A stretch of DNA of 64,000 bases from Euleptes europaea (lineage: Eukaryota; Chordata; Lepidosauria; Squamata; Sphaerodactylidae), in NCBI RefSeq assembly GCF_029931775.1, contig NC_079320.1, positions 40,044,510 to 40,108,509 of the forward strand, written 5' to 3'. Of the stretch, positions 1 through 10,884 are shown one piece after another; positions within the stretch are counted from its first letter, which is position 1, and each line of letters begins with the position of its first letter. Below the pieces are notes generated by a model. It worked only from the letters and a program-made list of their open reading frames with translations, was not told the DNA's origin and ran no database searches. A program made the position numbers and the translations under genes.

Positions 1-107
1 AATACTGACCAGGGATTGGACAGATCTGAGTTACAATCCCCACTCAGTTATGAAGGGGCCATGGCCAGGGCCATCTTAACAACATTATATAATAATCATT
101 AATTTGA

Positions 108-385
108 GCATTCACAAATCACAAAATCACACAAGGTTGGAAGAGACCACAAGGGCACCCCCTGCCTTGTCCTAGTCCCTGAAGCAACAGAGAACAAGCT
201 AGTTCCCTCATTAACATGGCATCCCTTCAAATATTTAAACATGGCTATCATGTCACCCCTTAACCTTCTCTTCTCCAGACTAAACAAACCCAGCTCCTTA
301 AGTCTCTCCTCAGAGGTCCTCAGACCTTTGACCATTCTGGTCGCTCTCCTCTGGGACACGCTCCAACTTGTCAACATCCTTCTTA
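108..385 (-). mobile_element. CR1 LINE 3' fragment
   Basis: On the minus strand the translation carries the end of the CR1 second reading frame (motifs [11 protein letters not shown] and MFKYLKG), followed by the usual CR1 3' sequence about rash of 'hypersensitive' wording such as ttggaagagaccacaaggg. About 200 bases of the usual CR1 3' end appear to be missing between the two parts. This is an old, 5'-truncated and internally deleted copy and not a host gene. Confidence 0.8.
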
Positions 386-1602
386 AATTGTGGATTCAAA
401 CTCTGGATGGGTGCAAGTTTGACAGGAGGAGGAAGAGGCTGATTCAGATTTTGACATCAACATCCTAATGGAGATCTCTGTAGGTGGGAACGCCATCCGT
501 TCCTTCTTGATTGGGAGCTCTACAAATGTACATTCAAATACACAAATAAAGTGATGACACCACATGACAGCTGCCAGACAATTAACATGACAGGGCACAG
601 CAGAATTGCCCTTTCATTACTTTGAATTGACCGCTTCTCTACTGCCTGGTACTCTTGTCATGAAGCAAGGTGAAGCCCCCTAAGGCAGAGGATACAAAGT
701 GCCACAAAAGATGGTGGAATGGGAGGCTGGTGTTTCTGGCCTGGCAGACAATTCATTGGGGAATTATCCTGTGCGGGCCCTACTGAAACCAAATGGCTGT
801 GCTCTCATACAGATACCATACATTTCCTTGGGGATTGTACAGAACTTCCAACTGGACTGTGCCTCACATCTGTGGCGGGAGACTTCCACCTGGGCATCCA
901 CATCTTTTCAGCCAGCCATGTTTATTGTCAAACAAAACCTTTTTGAACCACTGCAATTGGCTCTGCAGCTGGAGGTTCAGATTCATTTTTGAAATGCTAT
1001 TTAACCATGACAGAAAGTATTTTTGCCTCTTCGTTCTCCTTTGCAGCCATCTCACAGTAGGCAGGATTGTCAAGCTCTGCCTGTCATGGTGGCATAATCC
1101 ACTCTCTTCCATTGCCAGTAGAATCAATAAGGCAATGAATGATTACCACGAGGGTTGCCTTAAAGAAAAAGACACTGAGACAAAGTCCCCTTCTTTTTAC
1201 AGTAACAAGCTATAATAAACCTGTAGCAGAGAGATCCATTAACCTCATTACAGCTATGTGATGCAATTTTGCTTAATTTTTCCCCCCGAGTGACCTGAAA
1301 TACACACATTTAGTGAATGAGATACGCAATCACATTGACAAATGCATTTGTTACTAAATGTCAAATGCATTTATAAGAAATAAAGGGAGGCAAACAAATT
1401 AACATGCATATCACTTTTGTAATTGTTCAACCCCACTGGGTTAATATTGACACTTGATAGAATGTGATGAGGCAGTCAAATGGCTTGGGCTGTTACTACC
1501 TCCAAGGAGGGGATGTGTTTCAGTCATAACTCTTTCATATTGCTATGGCACATCAAAGATAACTTTTTAATCACCCTTTGAAAAGTATGTAACTTGCTTT
1601 TC
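386..1602. other. Intergenic, no gene recognised
   Basis: Only short open frames (up to about 140 codons) without recognisable motifs or codon bias. No repeat family was recognised with confidence. AT-rich stretches near 1250-1420 could be conserved noncoding DNA, but this cannot be judged from one genome. Confidence 0.4.
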
Positions 1603-1610
1603 TCAGCAGT

Positions 1611-1882
1611 GTGTGTGTGTCTGTTTTGCCATCAAGTCACAACTGACTTATGATGACCCCGTAGGGTTTTCAAGGCAAGAGACATTCAGAGGTGGTTTGC
1701 CATTGCCAGCCTCTGCATCACAACCCTGGTATTCCTTGGAGGTCTCCCATCCCAATACTTGCCAGGGTGGAGGCTGAGTGTGTGACTGGCCCAAGGTCAC
1801 CCAGCAAGCTTCCATGGCAGAGTGGGGATTCGAACCTGGGTTTCCCAGACACCTGGTCTGACACCACGCTGGCTCTCTCCCT
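1611..1882 (-). mobile_element. Chimeric SINE: tRNA-type head joined to 5S-SINE body and BovB-like tail
   Basis: Read on the minus strand, the element starts with a tRNA-derived head (GGTTCGAATCCCCACT box-B region, then gggtgaccttgggccagtcac-like sequence). It then switches to the 5S-rRNA-derived body (tattgggatgggagacc, the 5S box C region) and ends with the BovB-like tail ending in a GT/CA repeat. The same 8 bases, TCAGCAGT, flank the whole unit at 1603-1610 and 1883-1890, which suggests that it inserted as one piece and not as two separate insertions. Confidence 0.7.
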
Positions 1883-1890
1883 TCAGCAGT

Positions 1891-3023
1891 AGGTGTGGAT
1901 TTTTAAATAAAGGTAAAAATAAGAAGCATTCCCTAAATCATGAAACGTTCCTTTCAAGTGTAAACAGCAAGTGATGCTTTGCAATCTGTGGAGAAATGTT
2001 CTTTCACGAAGGTGTACAATTTCACTGGCCAAATCTGCATCAAAACAGAGGCTTCCAAAAATCTCTACCATCAAGAATTACTTTGCCTTAGGAGGCCTCT
2101 GGCAGGGCTCTGCCAGGCCTACCATTGGCAATGATAGTGAGAACTGCTATTCCACCAGTGGCTCAGAGGCAATAATGGCAAAATTACTTCCTCCTTCTGC
2201 TTTTCATTAGAAATTATCAGCCATCACTGAAGCAGGCAGCGGTTTCCTTTTGAAGCTCTCTGCGGACAGCGCAGTCACCATGTCCTTTCTGAAAGGATCA
2301 GTCTGAAGCTGCCACCAAGAAACAGCTTTCGTTGCCCCCGCCCCCTTCAGTCACTAGTATTTATAACTTGCAGTGTTGTAAGTCAGGAACTAAAAATTAA
2401 ACATCACTTGCCTAAGGTCAAAGAAATACAAATGAAGAAGATGGCTTCTGAGATCTCCTGGCTGAGTGTCCTCAAGGTAGGCTTGCAGGTTGTGTTCCAT
2501 TTTCCTTTAGGCTTGTTTTCATTTGTTTGACAGCAGTTCAAAAAAAAACAAAAAAAAAACAGCCCCACGTTCTATCTCAGCTATGATTTCTCTCTCCTGT
2601 GAATTATGATAATGCTATTGATCACCTACGCATCAGTCATTTTGAATTATTTATCTCTCTAAACAAGAGAGACACAGATACTATCAGCAAAAATATTTGC
2701 AGATACGCAAATGTACTGGATAAAAGTGAGCCCTGCTGCTGGAGGTGCTTAAAAATATCCCAGACAGGGAGTGGGGGGAGAGGGAAGAAAGGGAAAAAAT
2801 GGCTAGGCAAACACCACCATCACTTACATTCATTCCACTTGCAATTTGTTTAGACACAGGATAAGAAGCCTAGTGTTTAGAGGAAGCAATTTAACATAAT
2901 GTAATGTGGGCCTCTTGAAATCAAAGGAGCCAAAGGACTGAGATCTGAAAGAACTGCCAGTACTGTTACACAAATGATTCTACAAGGGTTTGCAGAAGAG
3001 TTTGCACAGTGTAATACGTAGGT
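1891..3023. other. Intergenic, no gene recognised
   Basis: No coding region or known repeat recognised. It holds an A-rich run near 2540 and short open frames without motifs. Confidence 0.4.
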
Positions 3024-3215
3024 CAGGAATCCCCAATATGGTGCCCGCTGACACCTTTCCTGGAGCCTGCCAGGGGGTTTTGGAAAGCGGGGACATGTGA
3101 AGCTTTTTGAACAGTAAGGCTTCCGATTGGCTGTGCAGACTTTTAAAAATGTGGCTTTGGCAGCATCTACCACCACAGCTCAAGGATCTTCACTGACAAT
3201 AAGCTGTATTAAAAA
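3024..3215 (+). mobile_element. hAT-type MITE, truncated
   Basis: It starts with CAGGAATCCCCAATATGG and contains the phrase gattggctgtgcagactt. Both match the first half of the better-preserved copy at 19669-20029. The right terminal repeat is missing, so this is a truncated copy. Confidence 0.65.
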
Positions 3216-3499
3216 AAATATACAATATTTTACGCAGTACTTTTATAACAATATTTTTAAAGGCATCCCTTTAAACAGGGCTCCTGCCTTCATGTTGAAG
3301 AGTTATTATTAGAGTTATGCACAACCTCTTTCCCTGACATTTTGTGGTTGTCCCTTCCCTCTGTGGGTTTTTTTTAATTCGTTTTTGGCTTCAGTTTTTA
3401 GTACTGTTTGTTTTTAAATATAACAGGATTTCATTGTTGCTGCTGTTTTAATGTTTAGGATTGTCCCAGTTTTGGTTGTCATTACTTTTCTGTTGATTT

Positions 3500-3650
3500 A
3501 GGTTTGTTATCATTACATATTATCAACGGTATTATTGCTTATATGGGATTTAGTGTTCATTGTTTTAGGTTTTTAAAGTTTTACGTTGTGATTCACCCTG
3601 AGTGTTTTTGCAGAAGCTTAAGACAGAAATCTTATAAACAAACAAAATCT
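3500..3650 (+). mobile_element. CR1/L2-like LINE 3' tail
   Basis: The phrase gtgattcaccctgagtg followed by an A-rich end resembles the 3' tail of CR1/L2-clade LINEs seen elsewhere in the window. Short and old. Confidence 0.4.
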
Positions 3651-3713
3651 ACAGACAGCAAATTCCCTAAGGGTAAAAACAGATTCAGAGCAAATAACTC
3701 TCATTCTTGTCTA

Positions 3714-3917
3714 TTTACTTCTTTTATACCCTGCCTTCCTCTGCAATGGGACCAAAAGCAGCTTACTTTAGTCTCCTCCATTTTATCTCACAACAAAACT
3801 GTGAGATAGATTAGGCTGAGAGAGTGTGATTGGCCCAAAATTATCTAGCAGGTTTCTATGGTTGAGTGGGGATTTGAACCTGGGTCTCTAACGTTATAAC
3901 TGCTATATCACACTAGG
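3714..3917 (-). mobile_element. tRNA-derived SINE
   Basis: On the minus strand the head lies at the right end (box B region gggtttgaatccccact, seen here as ggatttgaacctggg on the plus strand). It is followed by the common body (gggccaatcacactctctcagcc type) and a tail reading ataccctgcc on the plus strand at the left end. Confidence 0.7.
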
Positions 3918-4194
3918 CCTTGACGTCTCCTGTGGGATGACATCACTTTCAAAAGTGACATCATCACATTGACGACGATGAGGCAAAAAACTCTTATGAG
4001 AGAAGCTCGTTGGGACCATAGAGTTTTGCCCAAATACCAGAGTGTCTCCCCTGCATGATGATGTAACTTCCAGAAGTGATGTCATCACACTGGCAAATTG
4101 AGGCCTAGGCCTCATTTTCAGCCTGGTAAGACCTGCCAGCTGGAGAAGGCCCAAAGCAGGGGATCCCCTGCCCCTGGCGGGGGTCTGGCAACCC
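3918..4194. mobile_element. hAT-type MITE, partial
   Basis: The right end reads ggtctggcaaccctac, the terminal repeat of the abundant squamate MITEs that start TAGGGTTGCCA. The interior has paired phrases gatgacatcac / gtgatgtcatcac around a gttttgcccaaat core, so it is partly self-complementary. The left terminal repeat was not found. Confidence 0.55.
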
Positions 4195-5769
4195 TACATC
4201 ACACTGGTTCTCAGTGGCCTTATTCTGGACACTGCTCTATCTTTAACCTAAATTGTGTTACAAACCGAACTTTTGAGAATCCCTTTTGAACATCATGTGA
4301 TCCATACGTGGGGAGTTTTCTGTGCATTTCTTCTGACTTTTTCCTGAGTTTTCCTTCCCTCACAAGATCTGCAGCAGCTCCTCATTGGCTTTTGGGGCTG
4401 TGGTCCCCATGGTTGTTGTAGGACTCACCACCTTTTGTTGTACTTTTCTTCATGCATGTGCTATAGTGATAAAACCCAACACACAAACAACACTACAGTT
4501 TGGAAGCCAAGGCGGAGAAAAAATCTCTGTGTGGAAACAGCCTGGGTGAAGTACTTCATTTTGTCTGTCCTGAATCCACCGCACCAATTGACTTAATTGG
4601 GCCCTTCTGAGTTCTAGCATTGTGGGTGGAAGCGAAAAAGTGCTCTCTGTCCGTTATCTCTACATGCTCCTGTTATGTCCCCTCCAAGTTGTCTTTTCTC
4701 TAAACTGAAAAGCCCTTTTTAGCCTTTCTTTGTTGAGAAAGTTTTCTAACCCCTTAATCATGATGCTTGCCCTTTTCTATACATTCACCAGCACTACCTT
4801 TTCCAGTAGGAAGGTATGGGATGAATTCACATCAAAGTGGGCCTGCGCATGCACAAGTGGCTCAGTGGCCCGAAATCCTAGGGGATGTACAACTATTTAT
4901 AGTCAACAGGTTTCATTTATCTTTCAAAAGTTGGTCTTTAGTGTACTCCAAAACACTTTAAACCTCTAGGAGTATGCAAATATTTTAGAATGGAATATAG
5001 TAAATGATGAGCGGCAAATTAGGAAGATGTAAAATGTTGGAAAGTGACAGGCAACAGTTATTGGGGTAGATACAACCAGATTTTCTGCTGATGAAGAAGG
5101 GGAGAAGGACCTCTTGGCTTTGACCATCCAAAAGGTTCTGCTGCAGATTCTGAGACCGACATGGAAAAAAGCCCTGTGAGACATGGACTGTAGCAAGGCA
5201 GGGACCAGAGTGAAAGCTGGTTGGATTCTCCCCCATATACCTGATTTCATTGGTTAAAGCAGTGAATGACATATCCGATGCACTTTTGTCACAGTCTTTG
5301 TAAACTGCACATCTGCAAGATTATTGTCATATAGCATCCATCAGAATATTTATGAACAAGATGCAAATTTACCCGAAAAATCATTACCTTATTAGCATGC
5401 ACTAAGCAGATGAGCCAGACCTGCTTTTCTTCATTCTAAGACAAATCCACTGGCAGGTGTCATTTTTTTTTAACAAGATGCATTTTTCAGAAATATTGCA
5501 TTTTGCATAAGGCATATGTTCTAGAACTTAGAAAATCTGTGCTCAGTGCTGTAGAAGAAAAGCAAATACAGTAACTTGCTTTGATCTAATTAAATGCTGA
5601 ATAACAAACATACAAATACTATGCATACTATGGACATGATTATGCAAAACCTGTTTTTCTGCTCAAAATGATTTTATGTGACTTGACTACTTGTGAAAAG
5701 AACTTGACATGTAGCATAGCAAAATCTCGTTAATAAAAAAAAAACCCCAACTAGGCTCAAACAGAAATG
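4195..5769. other. Intergenic, no gene recognised
   Basis: Short open frames only (under 100 codons), without motifs. No clear repeat boundary was seen. Confidence 0.4.
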
Positions 5770-5824
5770 TATGTATGCATGCATGCGTGTGTGTGTGTGT
5801 ATAGATAGATAGATTGATCGATCA
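5768..5824. repeat. Compound microsatellite
   Basis: Runs of TATG, CATG, GT and GATA/GATC units follow one another. Length is likely to vary among individuals. Confidence 0.9.
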
Positions 5825-5859
5825 GAGTGGTGCTCGTATTAGTTAACTGGTAGCTGGGC

Positions 5860-6470
5860 TGAGATTGGAAGAGCACCCATGTGATGATATGCGCTGCCTG
5901 ACCCTCCAGCCCTGGTCATGGCACCCACACCAGAGACTCCCTGAGCTGTTTGAAACGTTGCATTGCCTGACCCTCCAGCCCTGGTTATGGCAACCACATC
6001 AGAAACTCTATGTACTGTCTAAAGCACCATCAGCCAGTTGCCCTGGGCTAGTGCTCCATTTCAACAACAGGCTGTTCCAGGACGAGAGACCAGGTCACCT
6101 GCAGAACTAGCAAAAGAGTTGCCATAATCCTGATTGCCTCTTGATCCAAAAGGGAAGCCATGATTCCTGGTTGTCTCCTGAGCCAAAGAGCAGCCATTAT
6201 GCCGAAGTGAGAGAATCACGTAGCTCTCCTCTGCCTTCCCCCCCTCCTGTATCCTGTTGTATCCTGTGGGAAAGCATCCTCAGCAATCTACATTAAAGGA
6301 TTCCCCTGCCGCCTCCCTGAAGTGTAAAGATTTACAGCTTCCTGACATGAGAAGATCCTAACCGAACCATCCCAGGATGTGTGTAAATCATTGGGGCTAG
6401 CTTAATAAACACTTGGACCGATAGCCACAGCCATAGAAAAAGTCTTTTGATCTCTTTTTGTTGTTGGAAG
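5860..6470 (+). mobile_element. LTR-like sequence, family unknown
   Basis: A poly(A) signal (AATAAA near 6403) lies in an LTR-like setting (ttaataaacacttgg, then a T-rich end near 6460). The left part is a short tandem duplication (see 5890-6026). I could not find matching TG...CA ends with a target duplication, so the limits and the LTR identity are tentative. No internal coding region adjoins it. Confidence 0.3.
5890..6026. repeat. Two-copy tandem repeat, 69-bp period
   Basis: The phrase tgcctgaccctccagccctg begins at 5895 and again at 5964, with matching sequence on both sides. The two units differ at about one base in six. Confidence 0.8.
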
Positions 6471-7080
6471 GAGCCATCTGGGAGATCTCCCTCCCTCCCC
6501 TACCCCCAGAGAAGGGTATATTTTGCCCTACCCAACAAAGCCCAGTTCAGACCTTCCCCGTAACTCTGTCCTGTCTCTCTTGTGTGTTGAGTTCCATGAA
6601 TCTCCACACTTCCCCCGCCCCTCCGGTGACTTGGCTGATTTCAAGGCTCCGGTGTGCATTCCTCTTCCATCTCCCTTTGTATTTGTTTTGCATAGAAGCC
6701 ATGGATTTTGGAACATCTCCACTTCTAGAGATTGGTAAAGTATCCCCTAATTAATAACTCCCTCAATGTCTCTAGCTTACCTCCTTTATTTTTATTCCTA
6801 GTTTCTTGTATGTATGTATTTGCAACATTGAATGAATGAATATACATAAACACCTTTTTAATCTGGAAATCTTTGCTCTGTCTTTATTTGGGAGTCACTG
6901 AAAACAACCCTCGTAGACATTGGGCGTTCCCTGCTTAATAAATTAATACCTTCTGCTCATGCTAATTTCCCCCTAAAAGAGCAGTTTAGGTAACACCCAG
7001 GTGGTGGCACCCTTTCTCAACCATTCCCACAGTGAGCACCCAGCCCCAGCAACGTGTTCCACTCTCTCCCTATCAGCCCA
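6471..7080. other. Intergenic, no gene recognised
   Basis: Pyrimidine-rich sequence, then AT-rich sequence with several AATAAA-like signals. It may continue the LTR-like sequence to its left, but nothing was recognised. Confidence 0.3.
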
Positions 7081-7600
7081 TTCCTGAGAATTGGGCCGAA
7101 AGTTCTTTGGAGGCGGTGTAACCTCGCTTCCAGCGTAAGTGCGTGTAATCGCGCAATTACACGCACTTACACTGGCGGCAAGGCTAGTCCCGCTGGTGGC
7201 CGAGCGCTGCGGGACCAAGCCTTGCCCCTATGCCGGCGCAGGCCACGGCGTAGAGAGGCTGCGCCAATGCAAGGGGGTGTTCCAGGGGCGGGCCAGGGGG
7301 AGGAGCCGTCGGTTAGGCGGCTTCCTATCCCGGTTCGCCGTGGCACACTGGCGCCGGGAACGGCGGTGCTGTGCCTGCTTTTTAGCAGGCTTTTTAGCAG
7401 GCACAGCCTCGCTGCTTTCAACAGGGCTTTTAGCCACAAAACGGCTTTTTTCATTCCCCTGGCGTGCACGAATCGGCTTAGGAAGAGGCGCCGCTGTGTC
7501 TCTTCCCTGCCAACTCCGCACGCCGTTGTTTCAGGAATGGGCTGTACGTCTCTCTTGTGCATCTCCCTGCAACCACGCAGCCCTCAGCGCTCACACAGGC
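7081..7600. repeat. GC-rich block with a 46-bp palindrome and a stem-loop
   Basis: Bases 7130-7175 form a near-perfect inverted repeat with two 23-base arms (21 of 23 pairs) and no spacer. Bases 7368-7379 and 7396-7407 form a perfect 12-base stem around a 16-base loop. The block is CpG-rich in an AT-rich setting. Overlapping open frames of 97-193 codons on both strands follow from the base composition and show no motifs. It could be the end of an unrecognised repeat family or a small CpG island. I cannot tell which. Confidence 0.6.
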
Positions 7601-8999
7601 AAGGGGTGCTGTGGGGGTGTCCTACAGCTATATGATGTTAACACTTGATTCTGTAGCTACTGCTGTTGTTGTACTATTAGCTTTGCTGCTCAGAAAAATG
7701 TCTGGGTTGTGCTTGCATGAGCCCTGCCATAATAGCTGCTCCATAAAGCAGGACCATAAGCTCAACACCGTGCCCAGCAAATGCTTCAGTTTCTCCCACT
7801 GAAATCAGTGGAACTTGAAAGTTTTCACTGGATTGTGACCATAATTGTTTTTGTATACATCATGTACCTAATTAGATAAATTGCCGGCATTTTATGAGTT
7901 CACTTGCAGATATAATAAATTATTTACTATACACAGAAGAAGGCTAACTGTTTACTTTTCCTGATTCTAGGGCAAAGAAGACCAAAAAAAACCTTGAGGA
8001 TGCAGTGGGGAAGAAAGTAGTTTATCAATAGCAGCTTCTATGCATCTTGCATGTTGCTTTGACAGATCCCCTGATGAAGCAATGTATGAAACACATAGGG
8101 GTCATTATAATATTAATAAACTTTCTTTCCCATTGCACCATCAGCTTTTTTTTTGCTCTTGTTTTGATGACTGGCGCGGCACTTTTTTTTTTCCAGATAA
8201 CTGATTGCTAGGAAATAATTCATCCTTAGCCTATTTATATAAATCCCTTATTTTAGGAGCCTTGTGCTGGTTTATTTTATGGCGATGTACAATTAAATCA
8301 TTTTTTACAAAATGAGACTAATTGTATCACATTCTTAGGTGTCAAGTGAATTGCTGCTTTCTCTCTGTGTTATTCACTATGTAAGTCAGAAGTCTCCATC
8401 TTATGAAAAGAAGATCCCATCCATATACTCTTCAGCATGGAAGACTTGAGTGATGATGCCTAGCCTTGCACACCAGGAAGAAAGACTATTAACCAGCACA
8501 TACTATATACCATACAGGTCTCTATTTGTATTTCTTTTACAGTCTCTCTTATTATCACAACACTAACAAAAGGAAAGAGGGCAAAGTGGCAACTGTGCTC
8601 ATGAGGTTAAAATACATCTTTGCTTACAAACAGCCAGTAGATTTTATGTAAATTATTTACCAGAGGGAGCCCATATTGCCAATATTATAGAAGTATATTG
8701 ATACTGGCAAGGAACATTAATTGTTTTAGATAAGAGGTAAAAAGTGCAAACAACACATATCCTGTAATTCTACAGGCCTACCGTTTCATGAAAGGCAAAT
8801 ATGTTTGTATTTTCATGGGGTTACTGAAATATGCATCCAGTCAGCACTGCAGAATTAAGCTCCCAGAATATTGCCAAGTGTGCGCGATATTTAATTAGGC
8901 CTACTAGTTGCATAAAAGTATTGACAGTTTTTGAGTCTCACATGATTCTTCTTCAGGCATAGGTATTCAGAACAACATAAAACCCACAGGTCTCGTACC
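7601..8999. other. Intergenic, no gene recognised
   Basis: No coding region recognised. Around 8060-8140, cctgatgaagcaatgtatgaaac followed by an AATAAA-like tail resembles the ends of old retroposons, but the family is not clear. Confidence 0.35.
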
Positions 9000-9318
9000 A
9001 GGTAAAAAGCACTGGGTCATTCCTGTGCAAAAAGCACTGTGCAAGCACCGGGTCATTCCTGACCCATGGGGTGACGTCACATCCCGACATTTACTAGGCA
9101 GACTTTGTTTACGGGGTAGTTTGCCAGTGCCTTCCCCAGTCATCTTCCCTTTATCCCCAGCAAGCTGGGTACTCATTTGACCGACCTCGGAAGGATGGAA
9201 GGCTGAGTCAACCTTGAGCTGGCTACCTGAAACCAACTTCCATGAGGATCAAACTCAGGTTGTGAGCAGAGCTTGGACTGCAGTACTGCAGCTTACCACT
9301 CTGCGCCACGGGGCTCTT
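9000..9318 (-). mobile_element. Sauria-type tRNA SINE
   Basis: On the minus strand it begins gagccccgtggcgcagagtgg, the tRNA-like head with A box. The box B region (here gtttgatcctcat) and the central domain ending near gaccgacctcgg on the plus strand follow. The BovB-like tail (cccatgggtcaggaatgaccc) closes it. At the 3' end a short part of the tail is present twice. Confidence 0.8.
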
Positions 9319-10289
9319 TTCTCGTACCAGTGTCATATACACATTCTATGGCTTTTCTAGCCCACCACTTTATCACTTCCCTGATGTTTGGGGAAACCTC
9401 CAGAATGGGATTCAGCACAGTGAAAGGATGCAGCCAGGGAGGACGGAACTGGTGACACCCTCTACGAAGACAGAGACCCTGTTTTGGTATCGATAGTGTG
9501 ACTGCACAGCTTTGGATTAGGCCAGTGAACTCAAACTTTATTGACAGAAAAGTTCAAGAAAAGTATAAAACTGCAAGTTATATAGTCAACAGGCAACAAT
9601 AAAATAATAAATCTAGCCAGCTGCATAATACTTACTAAGTTGTTACATTATAAACTAGATCTTAAAAGCTAAAGATGTTCTTCAAAGCAACAGAATGACA
9701 TGCTGAAATCAAGGTAAGAAGGAAGCATAGCTACTACTATGCATAGTCGAACTTATGGGAAAGTGAGCCTAGGATAGGTGATTCCAAACTCCCGATCAGG
9801 ATGGACATTCAGGAGAAGTCTCTAGATGATGTAAACTTGTCTAAACCAGAATAAACCAGAGGAGATGGGAGATATCACCCTCCCATCTTCACACAGATGT
9901 TCTCACTCATACTTAATAGTGGTATAATCTGGTAACTTTGATAGCCAGGCCTGTTGATGGTACAAGCTACAGTTGGTATTATGGGAATGAAATGAGCTAG
10001 GCCTGTATGGAAAAATACAAAATACTGATTCCCAGGAACACAAAATGGAAAACATAGAGGTAGCATAATTCAAAATGGATCTGTCTTGACACCCTCATAC
10101 ACTTGTGAAAGTGTTTTCTGCTCACTCTGGCAGCATTCAGTACGGCCGCTGCCCAGATAGTTACCATTGGTGCATGCTCACAGCGTACTGGCTAGCTTTG
10201 GATGCCACAGGGTCAACAGGAGCAGTTTGTGCATCATTTTAAGTCAGTGACATTTCATGTGTATGTACTGCTTTTAGACCTGTCAAGTT
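9319..10289. other. Intergenic, no gene recognised
   Basis: Short open frames only. No repeat family recognised. Confidence 0.35.
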
Positions 10290-10387
10290 GACAGTATATT
10301 AATTATTATATAAAATATTTTAAAGCTGACTTTCCACTCAACTTAGGGCCCCCAAATGGATGAACAATAGAAACCTTAAAGCAAGAT

Positions 10388-10436
10388 TAAACACACACAC
10401 ACACACACACACACAACAACAACAACAACTAAAAAC
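10388..10436. repeat. (CA)n(CAA)n microsatellite
   Basis: About fourteen CA units followed by five to six CAA units, inside the LINE tail region. Confidence 0.95.
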
Positions 10437-10660
10437 AATTCAAACAAAACTAATGAATGGGAGAGGGGGTCAATGAGAAGGCAGCAGACAAAGCAGAAAA
10501 GTCTTCACCAATTGGTGGAAGATCGTGGTAGAAGAGAGCTGACGAATCTCCCTGAGGAGGGAATTCTATAAGGTTGGTGCCACAACTGAGAAGGCCCTTT
10601 CTTAGGTTACCACTCAGATGGCAGGGACACTTGAAGTAGGGCCTCCAAAGATGACCATAG

Positions 10661-10788
10661 TTTCTGAAGGGTAGGTGTGTTGGTCTATAGTAGAAGAGCT
10701 AGATTCAAGTCCAGTAGCATCTTAGACACCAACAAGATTTTCACGGTATAAGCTTTCAAGAGTAAAAGTTTCCTTCATCAGATATGAT
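10661..10788 (+). mobile_element. Single-arm copy of a foldback retroposon family
   Basis: A 128-bp insertion in the LINE 3' end with the phrases gtgtgttggtcta, gtccagtagcatcttaga and ataagctttcaagag. It is flanked by a perfect 15-base target duplication, CAAAGATGACCATAG, at 646-660 and 789-803 of the 10,000 block. The long duplication fits target-primed insertion better than cut-and-paste. A paired-arm relative is at 19627-20213. Confidence 0.75.
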
Positions 10789-10884
10789 CAAAGATGACCA
10801 TAGTGGTCAGGTAGGTTCATCTGGGAGTAGATGATCCTTAAGGTATGCTGGTCCCAAGCCACATAGGGCTTTAAAGGTTAATAC

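Noticed and set aside
793-1215. 140-codon open frame
   Set aside because: No recognisable domain, and overlapping frames on both strands are equally open.
7054-7648. Open frames of 131-193 codons on both strands
   Set aside because: They overlap in a CpG-rich block where stop codons are rare by composition, show no motifs and include a palindrome.
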